From Candidatus Enterousia intestinigallinarum (GTDB lineage Bacteria; Pseudomonadota; Alphaproteobacteria; Rs-D84), in contig OX097180.1 of NCBI GenBank assembly GCA_944407095.1, positions 930,001 to 994,000 on the forward strand: a stretch of DNA of 64,000 bases, in the 5' to 3' direction. Position 1 is the stretch's first letter, and each line of letters begins with the position of its first letter. A program made the position numbers and the translations under genes. The notes under the pieces are model-generated. The model was given only the letters and a program-made list of their open reading frames with translations. It was not told where the DNA came from and made no database searches. Of the stretch, positions 9,040 to 17,799 are shown piece by piece.

Positions 9040-11287
9040 ACGCGGTAATTTGATAATTGTTCAGGTTATCTAAAATTATTTGGTCCGCTATGGACAGATT
9101 GGTATTTGGATTTTTCTTGTTAAAGTTCTTTTGTTTGTCCTTTGCACTGCCGGGCGTCCACGAATACATTTTCCCGGTATGGCTGTCGCGTCCCGTTTCC
9201 AGCATATCCCAATACGCCATCAGTTCACGATATTTATCCTTATGATTGGCGTCCCAGTTATTCAATACATCGTTTTGTTTTGTAATCTGATCATTTAACA
9301 TTTGTATTGACTGGGTTGCATTTTCAAATTCCTGGCGCTTTTTAATCTTTCTGTCCATTTGTTTGGTTTTTGTGGTGATGTCACGCTGGGATTGTGAAAT
9401 ATTTTGCACCCGTGCCTGAACCGCCGGGTCGGTAACCGTTGGTGCGGCCGGGTTTGACCCCGCCTGAAGTTGTACTAAATAATTTGCAACCGCATTGGCA
9501 TCCGGATGCGTCTGGTTTGCAGCCAGCCATTGTTCTAAATTACGTACCTGATTGTCTAAATTCTGATTTAGTGCGGATATATCCTGTCTGTATTGGCCGA
9601 TTGATGCATCCAATGCCTGTTCGGTCAGCCCGCGATTACGCATAGCGGTCAGATTGTTTTCCAGGTCGGTTTTCTGCATTTCGTTCGCTGTCTTTTGTTG
9701 CTGGGTTGCGGTCTTTTGCGCATTGGTATCGGCAATCCAGGTGTCGCGCGCACCCTTTATGCGTCCGGTTTTACCGTTAAACTTGCTGCCGTTCAGGCGG
9801 ATTGCGTTCCCGCCCATAGTTATCAGGTACCCAACACCCATAAATGCGGCCTTGATACTTTTGTCCATCGCATTTGTAACGAATTGTACGGCCTGGTTTT
9901 TATTCCAGGACAAACCGCCATCTGAAAAGATAGATAATTTTTCGTTGCCCAATGCGTCCATAATTTTACTGGTGGTGTAACCGTATTTTACGACGGATAA
10001 AACCTCCATCGCGGTTTTGGCTTCGTCCATTTTGTTTTCACGGACGGCCTTGATAACCAGTTCGGAAACAATCGCCTTCATTTGACGTCCGGTTTTCAGG
10101 GCGCCGGCAAATGCCTTGGGCATTGTGTTTTTTAATTCGCCCAACGTTTTGTTCATCCAATCAAAATGGTCAACCGCGCGTGGCGATTTGTACATCAGAT
10201 TCTTTTTTATGTCGCCCGCACTGCTCAACAGTTTGTCCAGCCCGTCCGTTGGTTTGAACTTTGCACCCGTCAGGGCCTTGAATATCAACTGGGCCGAATT
10301 GGAAAAATACAGACGGTCACCGCGCAACTTGATATACTTGTCCATATAATCGGTCCAAGTATCTTTTACGTTATCTTTCAGGTGCTGCCACGGCGTAAGT
10401 TCATCGCTGCGCTTTGGCGGGACATAATCCTTGCTGTCGGCGTTGGCGTAATCAACCTTGCCAACCGATGTTTCCAGGTGTTTGGAAATTTTACCGTGGT
10501 CGTATAGTTTGAATACATCGTATACCTTGGAATCGGTAACCAGCGTATTTAACAGTGATTTATAATTGCGCTTGAAATAATCCAGTTTGTTTGGGTTGAC
10601 GGTACTGGTGTCAAATCCGTTTTCAATATCCGTAAAGTTGGGAAGTTGTCGTCCCTGCAGACCAAGTGCCTGTTGAAAATCCGGTTGTTGGACATAAAAT
10701 GTTATATATTGCGCAACGGTCTTTAGTTTTTTCTGGAAATCCGGCGCCGTGTTATATTTTTTGGAACTGATGCCATTTAACAAATCTGAATAAGAAAAAT
10801 CAGAATCAACCAATCCCCATTGCTTCAGATAAATTTCCAGGCCATTGCGATGATCGGTTAAAAATTGTTTGAAATCACCATTGATTAAAGATTCTGCCGT
10901 CGGATTTGCAACGGCATTTGCAAACAAATGTGTCGCCGGATCACCAAAGTATTCGTTCAGGAAACTGGTTGCCTTGGCATTGTCTTTGAAACTGTCCTTG
11001 GACGCGGACATTTCGCGAAATGCGTCCTGAAACGCGTTAAAGAATTTTGTCCACTCCTTGTCATCCAGAAAGAAGTTACCAGTTGCATCATTGGGATCGG
11101 GCAGGTCGTTTTCAACCCACTTGCCGTTTGCATCCTGGTGCATCAGTTTGGATTTCCAGTCCTTCATATTTCCGCGGAAATCATCGGATGCCAGATATAC
11201 GTCAAATTGGGCGCGAACCTCTGGCGGCATTGTGTTAAAACGCCGCTGCATATAATACTGCAAAAGAAATTCGTTCATATTTGCCAT
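9038..11287 (-). CDS. Large orphan protein, 749 residues, coiled-coil C-terminal third
   Basis: No family recognised. The protein is soluble and hydrophilic, with no signal peptide or clear membrane segment. Residues 1-500 look globular and helical, rich in aromatic and acidic residues; about 510-690 is Gln/Asn/Lys-rich heptad sequence typical of coiled coils; the tail is charged. ATG 11287 is preferred over 11311 because the divergent promoter has its -10 at 11315-11320, which puts transcription start near 11308, downstream of the longer start. GGGGTG lies 6-8 nt before 11287; a third ATG at 11278 is possible. It is monocistronic. A structural, phage-derived or secreted effector role are all possible, and none is shown. 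Confidence 0.75.
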   Translation of the reverse strand: MANMNEFLLQYYMQRRFNTMPPEVRAQFDVYLASDDFRGNMKDWKSKLMHQDANGKWVENDLPDPNDATGNFFLDDKEWTKFFNAFQDAFREMSASKDSFKDNAKATSFLNEYFGDPATHLFANAVANPTAESLINGDFKQFLTDHRNGLEIYLKQWGLVDSDFSYSDLLNGISSKKYNTAPDFQKKLKTVAQYITFYVQQPDFQQALGLQGRQLPNFTDIENGFDTSTVNPNKLDYFKRNYKSLLNTLVTDSKVYDVFKLYDHGKISKHLETSVGKVDYANADSKDYVPPKRSDELTPWQHLKDNVKDTWTDYMDKYIKLRGDRLYFSNSAQLIFKALTGAKFKPTDGLDKLLSSAGDIKKNLMYKSPRAVDHFDWMNKTLGELKNTMPKAFAGALKTGRQMKAIVSELVIKAVRENKMDEAKTAMEVLSVVKYGYTTSKIMDALGNEKLSIFSDGGLSWNKNQAVQFVTNAMDKSIKAAFMGVGYLITMGGNAIRLNGSKFNGKTGRIKGARDTWIADTNAQKTATQQQKTANEMQKTDLENNLTAMRNRGLTEQALDASIGQYRQDISALNQNLDNQVRNLEQWLAANQTHPDANAVANYLVQLQAGSNPAAPTVTDPAVQARVQNISQSQRDITTKTKQMDRKIKKRQEFENATQSIQMLNDQITKQNDVLNNWDANHKDKYRELMAYWDMLETGRDSHTGKMYSWTPGSAKDKQKNFNKKNPNTNLSIADQIILDNLNNYQITA

Positions 11288-11314
11288 AAATCGCACCCCA
11301 TATTGACCCATATT

Positions 11315-11343
11315 ATTATAGTGCCTTTTTTGACAAAAATCAA
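11315..11343 (-). promoter_or_regulatory. Promoter of the 749-residue orphan gene
   Basis: On the minus strand TTGATT (11343-11338), a 17-nt spacer and TATAAT (11320-11315) form a near-consensus sigma-70 promoter. It overlaps the MFS promoter on the opposite strand, so the two polymerases cannot bind at the same time. Confidence 0.8.
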
Positions 11344-11358
11344 TATTTGCGCTATAAT
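11330..11358 (+). promoter_or_regulatory. Consensus sigma-70 promoter of the MFS gene
   Basis: TTGACA (11330-11335), a 17-nt spacer and TATAAT (11353-11358) form a perfect consensus promoter. The MFS start codon lies 28 nt downstream and has its own GGAAGGG ribosome site. Confidence 0.9.
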
Positions 11359-11386
11359 TCCTACTGATATATGGAAGGGTATTTTT

Positions 11387-12619
11387 ATGAATAAAAATTC
11401 TGCGTTGCGCCGTTTCCTGCGTAATGTATATGGGTATTCATTTTTTAATAAATTGATATTGCTGACACCCGTCTATGCCGTGTTTATGCAGGAAAACGGT
11501 CTGACGGATTTGCAACTGTCGCTGATGTTTATAATTTTATCGGCGGGAACTTTCCTGACCCAGATACCAGTTACCTGGATAACAAACAAATTGGGTGCCA
11601 AGCCCGCAATTATATTGGGCCAGCTGTTAAAGGCGATTGCATTTGTATTGTGGTTGGTATGGCCGACGTTCTGGGGATTTGCAATCGGTATGTTTTTATG
11701 GGGTATGGAATGGGCGTTTTTTAATGTATCGTTTGAAGGTATGGTGTATGACGAACTGCGTGCCCGCCGTCATCAAAAGATTTATTCCAAGGTTTTGGGA
11801 ATCCGATACAATGTTCAGGCAATAGGAACCGCATTGTCGGCTTTTGGGTCGTTGCTGATGTTTGCGGGATACGGGTGGATTACGTTTGCGTCACTGGTAT
11901 CGCTGGCGCTGTCAGTGTTATGTATAGCCCGCATAGATATGCGTGCACATCCAACCACGCCACGCCGCGTACGCAAGACGAACTTTATGAAGTTGTTCCG
12001 CACGGGGGTGCGCATTTGTGCCAAAACACCGTGTATATGGCTGATGCTGGTGTTGAGTTTGTTGGTTGCTAATGTTGCGTATTTAGATGATTATTTAAGC
12101 CCCATTGGCATTGAAATTGGATTGCCGGTGGAATTTGTCGGATTTATTCAGTTCTTTATTCTGGGGTGTGCAGTGTTGGGGCAAACATTTGCATACCGCT
12201 TTTCGCGTATTCGTGATTGGATTTTGTACACGATAATATGTGTTGCGGGTGGGGCGTTTGTTCTGTTTTCATTTATGTATTCGCTGGCGGGATTGTGGGC
12301 GTTGGGGCTGGCATACGTATTATTCAGCGGTCTGAACGTTTTGTTGTATTCGCGGTTCCAGGACTTTGTACCAACAACGTATCGTTCAGTGATTTTGTCA
12401 CTGTACAGTATTGGTGATAATATAATTTATATAGGAACGTGCCTGGTAATCGGATTAGGTGGAATGCTGGGCAGTTGGCGTTACAGCATATTAGCACTGG
12501 GGATGATATTGATAGGCGTCGGACTGTGGGCGTTGCTGTTCATACGTGATAAGTGCGCCATATCTGCTGCGCCTGGTGCGCGTGCCGTAAAAACGACTCA
12601 TCCGACTGGCAAGGCATAG
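11387..12619 (+). CDS. MFS transporter
   Basis: This is a 410-residue inner-membrane permease with about twelve hydrophobic helices, the size and layout of the major facilitator superfamily. A basic cytoplasmic loop (TTPRRVRKTNF, about 190-200) separates the two six-helix halves. A loop after helix 2 (TNKLGAKPAIILGQLLKAI) fits the family's motif A position only loosely. The substrate cannot be read from sequence. The start at 11387 is fixed by the promoter at 11330 and the ribosome site GGAAGGG; the reading frame stays open far upstream, but that part overlaps the opposite gene. Confidence 0.88.
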   Translation: MNKNSALRRFLRNVYGYSFFNKLILLTPVYAVFMQENGLTDLQLSLMFIILSAGTFLTQIPVTWITNKLGAKPAIILGQLLKAIAFVLWLVWPTFWGFAIGMFLWGMEWAFFNVSFEGMVYDELRARRHQKIYSKVLGIRYNVQAIGTALSAFGSLLMFAGYGWITFASLVSLALSVLCIARIDMRAHPTTPRRVRKTNFMKLFRTGVRICAKTPCIWLMLVLSLLVANVAYLDDYLSPIGIEIGLPVEFVGFIQFFILGCAVLGQTFAYRFSRIRDWILYTIICVAGGAFVLFSFMYSLAGLWALGLAYVLFSGLNVLLYSRFQDFVPTTYRSVILSLYSIGDNIIYIGTCLVIGLGGMLGSWRYSILALGMILIGVGLWALLFIRDKCAISAAPGARAVKTTHPTGKA

Positions 12620-12662
12620 GTTCCTGTACAATTCGCCGACTGGTTTGCTGTAAAATTACGGT

Positions 12663-13358
12663 ATGGCGATAAAACTGCGTAATATATTACTGAAAATGAT
12701 ACCGTACGTACTGTCAGTGGCAGGCGGACTGATATTGTTTATAGTTACCAAGGATGAAGTACATAATCCCAATGTAACAGATTTGATAAATAATATTTCC
12801 GCGTCACTGTTATCAATACCGCTGGTGTTTTTGTTGTATGACTATACGAACTATCGCGTTTCAAAGCAGTTAAATAAAACTATGGCGGACAGTATGACGG
12901 ATAAAATAAATATCATATTGCTGAATTTGATAATGATAATTCGTCAGATGCTGGGCATTCGTGGAACGCTGACATTTGCGTCTATGAATAAAATGAGTAA
13001 TCTGTCACAGTCCAAAATAGTGGCTAACTTGAAAATAACCCAGAATCTGGCAAATGAATTGCGTACGTACCGCGATGAAATAGACAATATGATTTATAAC
13101 GGGGCAAAACCGAATGTCTTGACCGGAGCCCAGGTGCAAATGTTGACCGGATTAGTACGTGAATTATCGCTGTTGATAAATGAACACAGTTTTCGTCGCA
13201 ATCGCCGTGTGGCGGCAAAATATATAGAAAATATCATAGGCAAGATAATTGACTGGATGGATTCAGATGCATTTGCGTCTATGCATTTTCAGCAGTTGTT
13301 GGGTGCGGCGCAACTGGACGCCACAAACCGCAAAAGTACAAAAAGCAAAAATAATTGA
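12663..13358 (+). CDS. Small two-TM protein of unknown function
   Basis: No family recognised. The protein has 231 residues. Two hydrophobic segments lie near the N-terminus (about 10-30 and 45-62, the second ending LLYDYTNY). The remaining 165 residues are cytoplasmic-looking and helical, with amphipathic and basic stretches (SFRRNRRVAAKY near 185). The start is unusual: TAAAAT lies only 6 nt before the ATG and no ribosome site is visible, so the transcript may be leaderless. It follows the MFS gene by 43 nt in the same direction, but this internal promoter would uncouple it. Confidence 0.75.
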   Translation: MAIKLRNILLKMIPYVLSVAGGLILFIVTKDEVHNPNVTDLINNISASLLSIPLVFLLYDYTNYRVSKQLNKTMADSMTDKINIILLNLIMIIRQMLGIRGTLTFASMNKMSNLSQSKIVANLKITQNLANELRTYRDEIDNMIYNGAKPNVLTGAQVQMLTGLVRELSLLINEHSFRRNRRVAAKYIENIIGKIIDWMDSDAFASMHFQQLLGAAQLDATNRKSTKSKNN

Positions 13359-13406
13359 TTCTATACGTTGCCCAGTATTTTAATAAATATTATTTATAAT
13401 AAAAAT

Positions 13407-13424
13407 CCCGCGGAAATCCGCGGG
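13407..13424 (-). terminator. Terminator of tRNA-Lys
   Basis: CCCGCGGA (13407-13414) and TCCGCGGG (13417-13424) form an 8-bp stem. On the minus strand it is followed by ATTTTTATT, the expected U tract directly after the tRNA gene. Confidence 0.88.
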
Positions 13425-13431
13425 TTTATCG

Positions 13432-13507
13432 TGGTGGGGACACAGGGACTCGAACCCTGGACCCAATGATTAAAAGTCATTTGCTCTACCAACTGAGCTA
13501 TGTCCCC
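13432..13507 (-). tRNA. tRNA-Lys (TTT)
   Basis: This is a complete 76-nt tRNA on the minus strand. The acceptor stem is GGGGACA with TGTCCCC, the anticodon loop CTTTTAA gives TTT, the T arm contains GGTTCGAGTCC, and the CCA is encoded (complement of 13432-13434). Confidence 0.97.
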
Positions 13508-13523
13508 AAAACTGAACTGGAAT

Positions 13524-13543
13524 AAAGAACCCAAGGGTTCTTT
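13524..13543. terminator. Hairpin between ugd and tRNA-Lys
   Basis: AAAGAACCC (13524-13532) and GGGTTCTTT (13535-13543) form a perfect 9-bp stem with a two-base gap. On the plus strand TT follows, completing a short T run; on the minus strand it could end ugd before tRNA-Lys, but the U tract there is poor. The rest of 13544-13700 shows no gene. Confidence 0.45.
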
Positions 13544-13700
13544 TTCCAAAGTTCGGGCTCAATTTTGCCACAGAAAAAAACAAAAATCAAGAAAAAATAC
13601 CGTGTATTGTATAATTTTTTATCAGGTATTTATATCATGTAACATGCCACCGCAAAATACGATATAAATAATGTCGTACTGTGCGGTGAATTCAAACGAA

Positions 13701-14966
13701 CTATTTCCCAATTCGTTTGTATGTTACATTTTCTTTGGTGGACATTACGTTTTCGTCCAACAGGTTTCTGTAATCCAGTATGATTGTTGGATGTTCAAAT
13801 GTTGCGGATTCCATTTCGCGGAATTCTGGCCATTCTGTCAAGATTACGATTATATCTGCATTTTCAATGCAATCATGCAATGAATTTGCATATTTAACGT
13901 TTGATCCCAATACATTTGATGCATTTTTCATTGCCTGGGGGTCATATGCATAAATTTGGTTATGACGTATGTTTTTAATAATATCAATGGCAGGACTGTA
14001 TCTGACATCGTCTGTACCATTTTTGAACGCCAACCCCAGAACCGCCACGCGTGCATTTTCGCCAATTTTATCAATTTGTGCGTTTATGCGATTTGCGATA
14101 TTTTGACGGCGTTCATGATTACCCTGGATTGTTTTAGAAACCAATCCTAAATGTACGCCATGCTTGTTGGCCACATATGCCAATGCATTTGTGTCTTTTG
14201 GAAAGCAACTGCCACCGTATCCGATACCAGCGTTCAAGAATTTGCGACCAATTCTGGAATCCATGCCCATACCGTCGGCAACATCTGATACATTTGCGCC
14301 AACTTGTTCACACAGGTCTGCGATTTCGTTTATAAATTGGATTTTTGTTGCCAAAAACGCATTTGATGCATATTTAATAATTTCCGCAGAACGGCGACTG
14401 GTACGAATTATTTTATCTGGTGAAATATGCGGTGCATACAAATCGCGCAGTTTATTATACGCATCGACATTATCAGTACCGATTATAATTCTGTCTGGGC
14501 GGAAAAAGTCATGCAGTGCGTAACCTTCGCGCAGAAATTCCGGCATAGATACAACAGTTACATTTTTATTGTCGATTATGCGTTCTATTTCATCGTTTGT
14601 TCCAACTGGCACTGTTGATTTTGTGGCAACGATTGCACCGTTTTGCAAGAAAGGTTTTATTTCATCAGCGGCCGCATATATGTATTGCAAATCCGCAGAC
14701 CCATCGTCTGCCATTGGTGTGCCAACGGCCAATATAATTAAATCTGCATTGCGAATATCTGACATATCGCCAGAAAATCTGATGTTGCTTTTATTAGATT
14801 CGTATAATTCTTGTAATCCGTCTTCGAACAATGGCATATAGCCAGATTGCAATATTGCCAATTTTTGTTCGTTGTTGTCGATACATACAACATGGTTACC
14901 AAAACTGGCCAAACCACATGCTGTTGGTAATCCAACGTATCCAGAACCTATAACTGCTATGTTCAT
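13701..14966 (-). CDS. ugd: UDP-glucose 6-dehydrogenase
   Basis: This enzyme oxidises UDP-glucose to UDP-glucuronate with two NAD+, supplying acidic sugars for surface polysaccharide. The protein has 421 residues. The N-terminal Rossmann motif is GSGYVG (8-13). The central region includes VGTPMADDGSADL and EFLREGYALHDFF. The catalytic cysteine is in GGSCFPKDTNAL (Cys near 253). The C-terminal UDP-binding domain has AVLGLAFKNGTDDVR. GGAGGTGTGAT directly before the ATG is a strong ribosome site. It is separated from the glycosyltransferase block at 17.8-26.4 kb by a few housekeeping genes but probably feeds that pathway. Confidence 0.96.
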   Translation of the reverse strand: MNIAVIGSGYVGLPTACGLASFGNHVVCIDNNEQKLAILQSGYMPLFEDGLQELYESNKSNIRFSGDMSDIRNADLIILAVGTPMADDGSADLQYIYAAADEIKPFLQNGAIVATKSTVPVGTNDEIERIIDNKNVTVVSMPEFLREGYALHDFFRPDRIIIGTDNVDAYNKLRDLYAPHISPDKIIRTSRRSAEIIKYASNAFLATKIQFINEIADLCEQVGANVSDVADGMGMDSRIGRKFLNAGIGYGGSCFPKDTNALAYVANKHGVHLGLVSKTIQGNHERRQNIANRINAQIDKIGENARVAVLGLAFKNGTDDVRYSPAIDIIKNIRHNQIYAYDPQAMKNASNVLGSNVKYANSLHDCIENADIIVILTEWPEFREMESATFEHPTIILDYRNLLDENVMSTKENVTYKRIGK

Positions 14967-15078
14967 ATCACACCTCCGTCTAAATGTGTATAATTGGAAT
15001 ATTTACATAATCATTTACGGAAATTCAATAAATAATTAAACTTTGCAAATCAGTGATGAAAGATTTATCCTGGGTATC

Positions 15079-15816
15079 ATGATAAAAATAATAGATGCAC
15101 ATTGCCATATTCAATCGACCCAGGATATTGCCCATATGTTATCACGCGCTGATGATATGGGGGTGGTGGGGGCGATATGTAACGCCACGTCGCCGGCGGA
15201 TTGGGGGCGTATTATTGAACTGACACAGAAGTATGCCGGCCTTTACGGATGTATCGGTGTGCATCCGTGGCATATCGCGGGGCTGGCACCTGGGTGGAAC
15301 GATAAAATGCACGAAATGTTGCGGCAATTTCCAACCCTGATGGTGGGCGAGGTTGGTTTAGATAAAAATCACCCGGATATGCCGGTCCAGGAATCCGTTT
15401 TTATTTCACAGATGAAAATTGCTGGCGACCTGGGGCGGCCGATATTTGTTCACTGTGTTGGGGCGTGGGATCGTGTACTGCATATTTTGAAAAACTATCG
15501 TGGTGCGCGTCCGCGGGCCTTGATAGCGCACGCCTTTGCTGGGTCGCGCGACATAATGGAACGCCTGGGGACAGAATATGGTTTTTATTTTTCTTACTCG
15601 CCGGATATATTGAACGATAATCGCACTCGCTTGGTGGATACGGTGCGCGAAACGCCGATTGAACGGATTTTGATTGAAAGCGACGCCGCCACGCCAGATA
15701 TTGTTCCCGATGTTCTGCGTCGTGTGGCGGAAATAAAATCGATTGCGGTTGCCGATGTTGCTGATATAGTTTATAAAAATACAATCAGAATTATAAGAAA
15801 TGGACAGATTGCATAG
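15079..15816 (+). CDS. TatD-family metal-dependent hydrolase
   Basis: TatD-family enzymes are TIM-barrel metallo-nucleases of the amidohydrolase superfamily, linked to DNA repair and tRNA quality control in other bacteria. Visible metal-ligand motifs are DAHCH at the N-terminus, GVHPWH (about 67), GEVGLD (about 100), VHCVGAW (about 130) and ESDAA near 205, in the family order. At 245 residues it is slightly short, like several alphaproteobacterial members. ATG 15079 is preferred because the protein then begins directly with MIKIIDAHCH; an upstream in-frame start at 15043 lacks support. The 3' end overlaps the TcdA gene by 17 nt, so the two are probably translated together. Confidence 0.88.
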   Translation: MIKIIDAHCHIQSTQDIAHMLSRADDMGVVGAICNATSPADWGRIIELTQKYAGLYGCIGVHPWHIAGLAPGWNDKMHEMLRQFPTLMVGEVGLDKNHPDMPVQESVFISQMKIAGDLGRPIFVHCVGAWDRVLHILKNYRGARPRALIAHAFAGSRDIMERLGTEYGFYFSYSPDILNDNRTRLVDTVRETPIERILIESDAATPDIVPDVLRRVAEIKSIAVADVADIVYKNTIRIIRNGQIA

Positions 15817-16474
15817 AACACGTTTATTGTTTGGCGACGCGGCAATGCAACGCCTGGGCGAAGCAACGGTAATGGTCGTTGGGTGCGGGGCGGTTGGTTC
15901 GTTCGCCATAGAAGCATTGGCACGCATCGGTGTAGGCAATTTGATTCTGATAGATTTTGACGGGGTTGAAGAATCAAATATAAATCGCCAGTTGTTTGCG
16001 CTGGATTCAACCATTGGCCTGGCAAAGGTTGACGTTGCCGCGGCACGAATTAGTGATATAAACCCAAAGATTCGCGTTACGGCACTGAATATGGTCTTTG
16101 ATGAAGCGCACACGCCGGACGTAACGCCGGATTTTGTTATTGACGCCATAGATTCCGTACCGTCTAAAATTGCGTTGTACAAATGGTGCGCCGCACGTGG
16201 GGTGCCGTTTATATCCAGTATGGGGGCAGCACGCAAGACCGACCCCACGCAAATCAGAATTTCAAAAATATCAAAAACATCTGTTTGCCCGCTGGCCGCA
16301 AAAATTCGGCGGATTGTACGTGACGAGAATATTGCTGATTTTGATGTAGTATATTCTGTCGAGCCAGCAGATTCAACCGTATCCGGCCGAGAGTTTGGAT
16401 CATTGATAACGGTAACAGGAACGTTTGGGTTGATGATGGCAAATTTTGCGGTGCAAAAAATAGTTGGTAAATAA
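15800..16474 (+). CDS. tcdA: tRNA threonylcarbamoyladenosine dehydratase-like protein (TcdA/CsdL family)
   Basis: This E1-like ThiF-fold enzyme is expected to cyclise t6A37 in tRNA to ct6A using ATP. The dinucleotide motif is GCGAVGS (about 29-35), followed by IDFDGVEESNINRQ, which matches the ATP-binding region of ThiF/MoeB/TcdA, and DAIDSVPSK near 115. The C-terminal part, with VYSVEPADSTVSGREFGSL, is typical of TcdA rather than ThiF. The length of 224 is shorter than E. coli TcdA (about 268). It overlaps the TatD gene; tatD and tcdA both relate to RNA metabolism, though this neighbourhood may be chance. Confidence 0.88.
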   Translation: MDRLHRTRLLFGDAAMQRLGEATVMVVGCGAVGSFAIEALARIGVGNLILIDFDGVEESNINRQLFALDSTIGLAKVDVAAARISDINPKIRVTALNMVFDEAHTPDVTPDFVIDAIDSVPSKIALYKWCAARGVPFISSMGAARKTDPTQIRISKISKTSVCPLAAKIRRIVRDENIADFDVVYSVEPADSTVSGREFGSLITVTGTFGLMMANFAVQKIVGK

Positions 16475-16562
16475 AAACATTTATGGCAATTTGTTCCGGG
16501 GTATATAAAGAAAGTCCAGTATTTCTGCGGATAAGAACCTTTTCCTAAATGCGCTATTGCGA

Positions 16563-16591
16563 TTGAAACCGTGTTTGAAAGCGGTTATAAT
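16563..16591 (+). promoter_or_regulatory. Sigma-70 promoter of the DUF378 gene
   Basis: TTGAAA (16563-16568), a 17-nt spacer and TATAAT (16586-16591) lie 52 nt before the start codon. This is one of the strongest promoter matches in the window, in front of a very small gene. Confidence 0.85.
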
Positions 16592-16642
16592 GAACCTGTC
16601 TTATTACAAGACAAACTAAATCTTGAAAAGGAGAAAAAAGAG

Positions 16643-16855
16643 ATGAGAGGACTGACAACCTTTGTGTTGATGCCATTGACGATTATCGGTGCCCTGAACT
16701 GGGGTTTGATTGGAATCTTTGGTTTCGACCTTGTTGCGTTTATATTTGGCCCGGCCACGATTGCCAGCAGCATTGTGTACAGCATTATTGGTATCGCGGC
16801 GTTGGTATGGTTGATATGGATGATAATCGACCGTCCGGTGCGCAACGAACGCTAA
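16643..16855 (+). CDS. DUF378-family small membrane protein
   Basis: This 70-residue inner-membrane protein has two hydrophobic helices. Helix 1 contains LTIIGALNWGLIG, the conserved signature of DUF378, and helix 2 contains IIGIAALVWLIW; a basic tail (RPVRNER) follows. DUF378 proteins have no established function. AAGGAG at 16628-16633 fixes the start at 16643, and a strong promoter precedes it, so the gene is probably well expressed. A long-loop inverted repeat follows the stop codon. Confidence 0.9.
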   Translation: MRGLTTFVLMPLTIIGALNWGLIGIFGFDLVAFIFGPATIASSIVYSIIGIAALVWLIWMIIDRPVRNER

Positions 16856-16884
16856 ATAAAGCAACTGGAATATTTCGTGTCAAT

Positions 16885-16946
16885 CGTCCTGCTGCGATAT
16901 TGTAAAGATATTGTTCTTTGATATGTATGCAGGACGTTTTGCTTTT
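16885..16946 (+). terminator. Long-loop inverted repeat before the recombinase gene
   Basis: CGTCCTGC (16885-16892) is exactly inverted as GCAGGACG (16929-16936) and followed by TTTTGCTTTTGC. It may end the DUF378 transcript, although the 36-nt loop is long for a terminator. It could also be a binding site for the recombinase encoded next door. Confidence 0.45.
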
Positions 16947-17010
16947 GCAACAGTCGGTATTTTTTTCATAACTTTTATAATCAGAGCCGTATAACCAACA
17001 GGAGGAAATT

Positions 17011-17652
17011 ATGATATACGGCTATATACGCGTCAGCACTGACAAACAAGATTGCGAAAACCAAAAATTTGGCATAGAGGCCAAAGCCCGCGAATTGGGT
17101 GTAAAAATAGAAAAATATATCGAAGACGCCGGTGTTTCTGGCACTCGCGAACCAGAACGACGTGCACTGGGCGGATGTTTGCGCCGGCTGCACGCGGGCG
17201 ACGTCATTATTTGTTCGGAATTATCGCGCCTGGGCCGCAAGATGTTTATGATAATGCGTATTTTAGAGCACTGTATGCGTGTTGGTGCCCGGGTGTACAC
17301 GGTCAAGGATGGATATGAACTGGGGGACAATATCCAAAGCAAGGTTATGGCGTTCGCATTTGGACTGTCGGCGGAAATAGAACGCGATTTAATCAGTCGC
17401 CGAACCAAGGAAGCATTGGATTTGCGTCGTGCCCAGGGACAAAAACTGGGGCGTGCGTTTGGCAGCCGTAACAAACATCATATTCTGGATGGCAAGGCCG
17501 CCCGCATTATTGCGATGGCAAATCGTGGCGATTCCAAACTAAAAATAGCCCGAAAAATGGGCGTTTCTGCGGCAACAATAGGACGTTTTTTGCGCGGAAT
17601 AAATGAAAAATCGGACAATCAAACGGTGATTAGATTGTTTAATGTTTCTTGA
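17011..17652 (+). CDS. Serine site-specific recombinase (resolvase/invertase family)
   Basis: This is a small serine recombinase of 213 residues. The N-terminal catalytic domain begins MIYGYIRVST with the nucleophilic serine at position 9. It continues with the LSRLGRK segment (about 73) and the long E helix LSAEIERDLISRRTKEAL. The C-terminal helix-turn-helix is LKIARKMGVSAATIGRFL (about 175-193). The size matches DNA invertases and resolvases rather than large integrases. AGGAGGAAATT directly before the ATG is an unusually strong ribosome site. No transposase or other mobility gene is adjacent; downstream lies a polysaccharide operon and a set of inverted repeats that start inside this gene's 3' end. 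A role in phase variation is a reasonable inference, not shown. Confidence 0.93.
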   Translation: MIYGYIRVSTDKQDCENQKFGIEAKARELGVKIEKYIEDAGVSGTREPERRALGGCLRRLHAGDVIICSELSRLGRKMFMIMRILEHCMRVGARVYTVKDGYELGDNIQSKVMAFAFGLSAEIERDLISRRTKEALDLRRAQGQKLGRAFGSRNKHHILDGKAARIIAMANRGDSKLKIARKMGVSAATIGRFLRGINEKSDNQTVIRLFNVS

Positions 17653-17754
17653 TATGGCAATGATACGAAAAATTTTACTGGAATCAAGAATTTTTTTATT
17701 GCAAACTATTGACCGTTGGATTGTTCCCTATTTAAGGACATTTGATTGTTCCGA
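17611..17754. repeat. Imperfect inverted repeats around the recombinase 3' end
   Basis: TCGGACAATCAAA (17611-17623) is inverted as TTTGATTGTTCCGA (17741-17754), with one inserted base. A related GGATTGTTCC lies at 17718-17727 and AGATTGTT at 17632-17639. Repeated ATTGTTCC-type motifs flanking about 120 bp next to a serine recombinase suggest recombinase binding or crossover sites. They lie between the recombinase and the polysaccharide operon. Confidence 0.5.
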
Positions 17755-17799
17755 AATTAGGGCAGAAAAACAGCTAAAACTGCTTATCAAGGAGCAATT

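Noticed and set aside
10928-11386. N-terminal extension of the MFS protein
   Set aside because: The frame is open, but it lies antisense to the 749-residue gene and upstream of a perfect promoter and ribosome site for ATG 11387.
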